Source of the DNA: CAWAMD01 sp963783045
Lineage (GTDB): Bacteria > Actinomycetota > Nitriliruptoria > Nitriliruptorales > Nitriliruptoraceae
Reading direction: 5' to 3'
DNA length: 64,000 nucleotides
NCBI GenBank assembly: GCA_963783045.1
Contig: CAWAMD010000002.1
Span: 372,001 to 436,000, forward strand
Shown here: in pieces, positions 58,674 to 64,000 of the stretch
Layout: every line of letters begins with the position of its first letter
Numbering within the stretch: position 1 is the first letter of the stretch
Position numbers and translations under genes: made by a program
Notes under the pieces: model-generated
Told to the model about the DNA's origin: nothing
What the model saw: the letters and a program-made list of their open reading frames with translations, nothing else
Database searches by the model: none

Positions 58674-59326
58674 CAGGCCTCACCGCCCTTCTGGGTCTTG
58701 ACCGCGCTCCGGATGAACACCACGTCGCCGTTCGAGCCGGGCACCGCACCCTTCACGAGGATGAGGCCGTGCTCGGTGTCGACGTCGACGACCCGCAGGT
58801 TCTGCATCGTGACGCGGCGGCCGCCCATGCGACCGGCCATGCGCTGGCCCTTGAACGTGCGGCCGGGAGTGGCACACGCGCCGACGGCACCGGGGTGGCG
58901 GTTCTTCTTCTTGACGCCGTGGCCGTCGCCCATGCCGCGGAAGTTGTGGCGCTTCATGACGCCGGCGTAGCCCTTGCCCGTGCTGGTGCCGGTCACGTCG
59001 ATCGCCTCGCCCTTGGCGAACACGTCGCAGGTGACCTGGCTGCCGGCTTCGGGCAGCTCGTCGTCGGCGCTCAGCCGGAGCTCGGCCAGCACCTTCGCGC
59101 CGCCCTCGACACCAGCCTTCGCCAGATGTCCGGCGAGCGGCTTGTTCGTCTTCCGGCGGCTGCCGAACGCGAGCTGGACAGCGGTGTAGCCGTCCGTTGC
59201 TGCGGTCTTGACCTGCGTCACGGTGCACGGCCCGGCCTGGACGACGGTGACGGGAACGACCCGTGCTTCGTCGTCGAAGACCTGGGTCATCCCGAGCTTC
59301 GTGCCCAAGATCCCTCTCGTGGCCAT
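58673..59326 (-). CDS. rplC: 50S ribosomal protein L3
   Basis: A 217-aa protein reaching toward the peptidyl-transferase centre. ILGTKLGMTQVFDD at the start, and the loop NRHPGAVGACATPGRTFKG with MAGRMGG, are typical. AGAGGAAA precedes the ATG at 59326. Confidence 0.98.
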   Translation of the reverse strand: MATRGILGTKLGMTQVFDDEARVVPVTVVQAGPCTVTQVKTAATDGYTAVQLAFGSRRKTNKPLAGHLAKAGVEGGAKVLAELRLSADDELPEAGSQVTCDVFAKGEAIDVTGTSTGKGYAGVMKRHNFRGMGDGHGVKKKNRHPGAVGACATPGRTFKGQRMAGRMGGRRVTMQNLRVVDVDTEHGLILVKGAVPGSNGDVVFIRSAVKTQKGGEA

Positions 59327-59421
59327 CGTCGTTTCCTCTTTCCTGCGTCTTTGCTGTCTCGGGCGCTGCTGGAGCCGGCCCGGACGCCGTGTGAACACGC
59401 CGCGTCCGAGAGACAGCACGT

Positions 59422-59733
59422 CTACAGCTTGATCTCGATGTCGACACCCGCCGGCAGGCTGAGACCCATCAGCTTGTCGATGGTCTTCTGGGTGGGCTGG
59501 TGGATGTCGATGAGCCGCTTGTGCGTCCGCATCTCGAAGTGCTCGCGCGAGTCCTTGTACTTGTGCGGCGACTTGATGACGCACCACACGTTGCGCTCGG
59601 TCGGGAGCGGCACCGGCCCGGTGACGTGCGCACCGGTGGCCTCGACGGTCTCCACGATCTCGCGGGCGGACCGATCGAGCACCTCGTGGTCATATGCCTT
59701 GAGGCGGATCCGAATCTTCTGATCAGCAGCCAT
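59422..59733 (-). CDS. rpsJ: 30S ribosomal protein S10
   Basis: A 103-aa head protein, also a partner of NusB in antitermination. It has KIRIRLKAYDHEVLDRSAREIVETV and THKRLIDIHQPTQKTIDKLM. It heads the S10 gene group. Confidence 0.98.
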   Translation of the reverse strand: MAADQKIRIRLKAYDHEVLDRSAREIVETVEATGAHVTGPVPLPTERNVWCVIKSPHKYKDSREHFEMRTHKRLIDIHQPTQKTIDKLMGLSLPAGVDIEIKL

Positions 59734-59807
59734 CTGTCTCTTCTTCTCTTCTCACGTTCGCGAGCCGTCGAGGTCCATGACATCCCGCCATGCGCGGTGC
59801 CAGGCGG

Positions 59808-60995
59808 CTACTTGAGGATCTTGGTGACCCGGCCGGCACCAACCGTGCGGCCACCCTCACGGATCGCGAACCGCAGCCCCTCGTCCATCGCGATCGGCTG
59901 GATCAGCTCCACCGTCATCTCGGTGTTGTCACCCGGCATCACCATCTCCACCCCGTCCGGCAGCGTGACCGACCCGGTCACATCCGTCGTGCGGAAGTAG
60001 AACTGCGGCCGATAGTTGTTGAAGAACGGCGTATGACGGCCACCCTCCTCCTTGGAGAGCACATACACCTGCGCCTCGAACTGGGTGTGGGGCGTGATCG
60101 AGGACGGCTTGGCCAACACCTGACCCCGCTCGATGTCCTCACGCTTGGTGCCACGCAGCAGCACCCCCACGTTGTCGCCCGCCTGCCCCTCATCGAGCAG
60201 CTTGCGGAACATCTCCACACCGGTCACCGTCGTCTTGGTCGTGTCCTTGAGACCGACGATCTCGACCTCCTCACCGACCTTGACCTTGCCCTGCTCCACC
60301 CGGCCCGTGGCCACCGTCCCACGCCCGGTGATCGAGAACACGTCCTCGACCGGCATCAGGAAGTCCTTGTCCAGATCCCGCGTCGGGTCCTCGAAATAGG
60401 TGTCACACGCCTCCATCAGCTCCAGCACCGCCGACTCCGAGGCCTCATCACCCTCCAACGCCTTGAGCGCCGACCCACGGATCACCGGCGTGTCATCACC
60501 CGGGAACTCGTACTGGTCGAGCAGCTCACGCACCTCCATCTCGACCAGCTCGAGCAGCTCCTCGTCATCGACCATGTCGACCTTGTTCAGAAACACGATC
60601 AGCCGCGGCACCCCCACCTGCCGCGCCAACAGCACATGCTCACGCGTCTGCGGCATCGGCCCATCCGCCGCAGACACCACCAGGATCGCACCATCCATCT
60701 GCGCCGCACCCGTGATCATGTTCTTCACATAATCCGCGTGCCCCGGCGCATCCACATGCGCGTAATGCCGGTTGTCGGTCTCATACTCCACATGCGCCAA
60801 CGAGATCGTGATCCCACGCTCCCGCTCCTCCGGCGCCTTGTCGATCGCATCGAACGCCATCGTCTGCACATTCGGGTTGTGCTTGTGCAGCACCGTCGTG
60901 ATCGCCGCCGTCAACGTCGTCTTCCCGTGGTCGACGTGCCCGATCGTCCCGATGTTCATATGCGGCTTGGTCCGCTCGAACTTCGCCTTGGCCAT
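59808..60995 (-). CDS. tuf: Elongation factor Tu
   Basis: A 395-aa GTPase that brings aminoacyl-tRNA to the ribosome. GHVDHGKTTLTAAI (G1), DAPGHADY (G3) and NKVDMVDD (G4) are intact. GGAGG lies before the ATG. The codon use stands out: GCG, ACG, CCG, GGG and GTG dominate, with CAT, TAT and GAT frequent, while fusA and the ribosomal genes prefer C-ending codons. That hints at replacement or conversion from another lineage. Confidence 0.98.
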   Translation of the reverse strand: MAKAKFERTKPHMNIGTIGHVDHGKTTLTAAITTVLHKHNPNVQTMAFDAIDKAPEERERGITISLAHVEYETDNRHYAHVDAPGHADYVKNMITGAAQMDGAILVVSAADGPMPQTREHVLLARQVGVPRLIVFLNKVDMVDDEELLELVEMEVRELLDQYEFPGDDTPVIRGSALKALEGDEASESAVLELMEACDTYFEDPTRDLDKDFLMPVEDVFSITGRGTVATGRVEQGKVKVGEEVEIVGLKDTTKTTVTGVEMFRKLLDEGQAGDNVGVLLRGTKREDIERGQVLAKPSSITPHTQFEAQVYVLSKEEGGRHTPFFNNYRPQFYFRTTDVTGSVTLPDGVEMVMPGDNTEMTVELIQPIAMDEGLRFAIREGGRTVGAGRVTKILK

Positions 60996-61078
60996 GTCTT
61001 GCCTCCGTAGGTGCGCGCTGGGCGCGGTCTCGCGTCTCTCGGTGCTGGGGTGGGGTGGGGGGTGCGGTGGCGCGGCGG

Positions 61079-63196
<2,118 letters not shown>

Positions 63197-63289
63197 GGTT
63201 GGAAACTTCCTCTGCGTCTCGTCGTCGTGGAGGGGTGCCGGCGTCGGACCCCTTCACGTCGGGGCCCCGGTGCGGCCCCGAGCGGGGCG

Positions 63290-63763
63290 CTACCAGCGGT
63301 AGTGGGCGAATGCCCGGTTCGCTTCGGCCATCTTGTGGGTGTCCTCGCGGCGCTTGACCGCGGCACCGACACCGTTCGAGGCGTCGAGCAGCTCGCCGGC
63401 GAGGCGCTCTGCCATCGTGTGCTCGCGGCGGATCCGCGCGTAACCGACGATCCAGCGCATGGCCAGCGTCGTGCCGCGGGTGGGACGCACCTCGATCGGC
63501 ACCTGGTAGGTGGCACCACCGACGCGGCGGGACTTCACCTCGAGGTTCGGCTTCACGTTGTCGACGGCGCGCTTGACCACGGAGAGCGGGTCGCCGCCCT
63601 GCGTGCGGCCGCCGATGTGCGCGAGCGCGTCGTAGACGATGCGCTCGGACAGCGAGCGCTTGCCACCCTTCATGATCCGGTTGATCAGCTGGGTCACGAT
63701 GACCGAGCCGTACTTCGGGTCCGGCTTGATCTGGTGGCGTCCCGGGGAGCCCTTGCGCGGCAT
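63290..63763 (-). CDS. rpsG: 30S ribosomal protein S7
   Basis: A 157-aa head-assembly protein. SVIVTQLINRIMKGGKRSLSERIVYDAL and ANRAFAHYRW at the end identify it. It follows rpsL by one base. Confidence 0.98.
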   Translation of the reverse strand: MPRKGSPGRHQIKPDPKYGSVIVTQLINRIMKGGKRSLSERIVYDALAHIGGRTQGGDPLSVVKRAVDNVKPNLEVKSRRVGGATYQVPIEVRPTRGTTLAMRWIVGYARIRREHTMAERLAGELLDASNGVGAAVKRREDTHKMAEANRAFAHYRW

Positions 63764-63764
63764 G

Positions 63765-64000
63765 TCAGCTCTCCTTCTTCACGCCGTAGCGCGAACGCGA
63801 CTGCTTCCGGTCACGGACCGGCGCCGCGTCGAGCGCGCCGCGGATGACCTTGTAACGAACGCCCGGCAGGTCCTTCACTCGGCCGCCACGCACGAGGACG
63901 ATCGAGTGCTCCTGGAGGTTGTGGCCCTCACCGGGGATGTAGGCCGTGACCTCGATGCCCGACGTGAGCCGCACACGACAGACCTTCCGAAGCGCGGAGT
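63765..64000 (-). CDS. rpsL: 30S ribosomal protein S12, C-terminal part (cut by window edge)
   Basis: The last ~78 residues of S12: SALRKVCRVRLTSGIEVTAYIPGEGHNLQEHS, GGRVKDLPGVRYKVIRGALD and a basic end. The frame runs on through position 64000, so the N-terminal part with the streptomycin-site lysines lies outside the window. Confidence 0.97.
   Translation of the reverse strand, partial: SALRKVCRVRLTSGIEVTAYIPGEGHNLQEHSIVLVRGGRVKDLPGVRYKVIRGALDAAPVRDRKQSRSRYGVKKES

Overview
This is a 64 kb window of very GC-rich DNA from a bacterium that looks like an actinomycetote. The evidence is the uniformly high third-position GC, a LuxR-type/LLM F420-style oxidoreductase, a GNAT protein of the mycobacterial DUF4081 kind, frequent GTG and TTG starts, TAnnnT -10 boxes placed 6-8 nt before start codons, and the order rplM-rpsI-glmM-glmS-nnr-alr-tsaE-tsaB-rimI-tsaD-groES-groEL, which matches the order known from mycobacteria. 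A deep-branching class such as Nitriliruptoria would fit, but that is a guess from gene content. Almost every gene is on the minus strand, so the biological order runs from the right end to the left.

Right third (about 39.5-64 kb): the ribosomal superoperon, str-S10-spc-alpha, complete from a truncated rpsL through rpsG, fusA, tuf, rpsJ ... rplO, secY, adk, map, infA, rpmJ, rpsM, rpsK, rpsD, rpoA, rplQ, truA, followed by rplM-rpsI. Genes are packed with ATGA, GTGA or TGATG overlaps. Departures from the standard plan are a secreted NlpC/P60 peptidase gene inserted between map and infA, long acidic/proline-rich tails on S3 and L17, and a tuf gene whose codon use differs visibly from its neighbours.

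Middle (about 20-39.3 kb): cell-wall precursor and housekeeping genes. glmM and glmS make glucosamine phosphates; a fused NAD(P)HX epimerase/dehydratase and alanine racemase follow; then an alpha/beta hydrolase, a P1-family peptidase, a variant Fe-S uracil-DNA glycosylase, the t6A genes tsaE-tsaB-tsaD with rimI, and a GNAT protein, nearly all overlapping by 1-4 nt. The groES-groEL operon is preceded by a clear CIRCE operator and ends in a strong hairpin terminator. A palindromic 20-bp element is repeated four times between the hydrolase and alr genes, with relatives elsewhere.

Left third (1-20 kb): accessory genes. A polysaccharide cluster holds a UDP-GlcNAc 2-epimerase, two GT2 glycosyltransferases, two GT39-like membrane glycosyltransferases and a UDP-glucose dehydrogenase, next to an MFS exporter. 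Beside it lies a likely signalling cluster: an HD-GYP protein and a HEAT-repeat protein that share an N-terminal domain and overlap by ATGA, a lipoprotein, and a membrane protein with a repeat-rich tail that is broken by frameshifts. Then come a second lipoprotein, a membrane-anchored secreted protein, a 3-hydroxyacyl-CoA dehydrogenase and an unknown protein, several of which appear to have leaderless promoters.

Four genes (ugd, the repeat-tail protein, truA and the NlpC/P60 gene) are interrupted by small indels. Because ugd and truA are otherwise perfectly conserved, consensus errors in the sequence are at least as likely as real decay.
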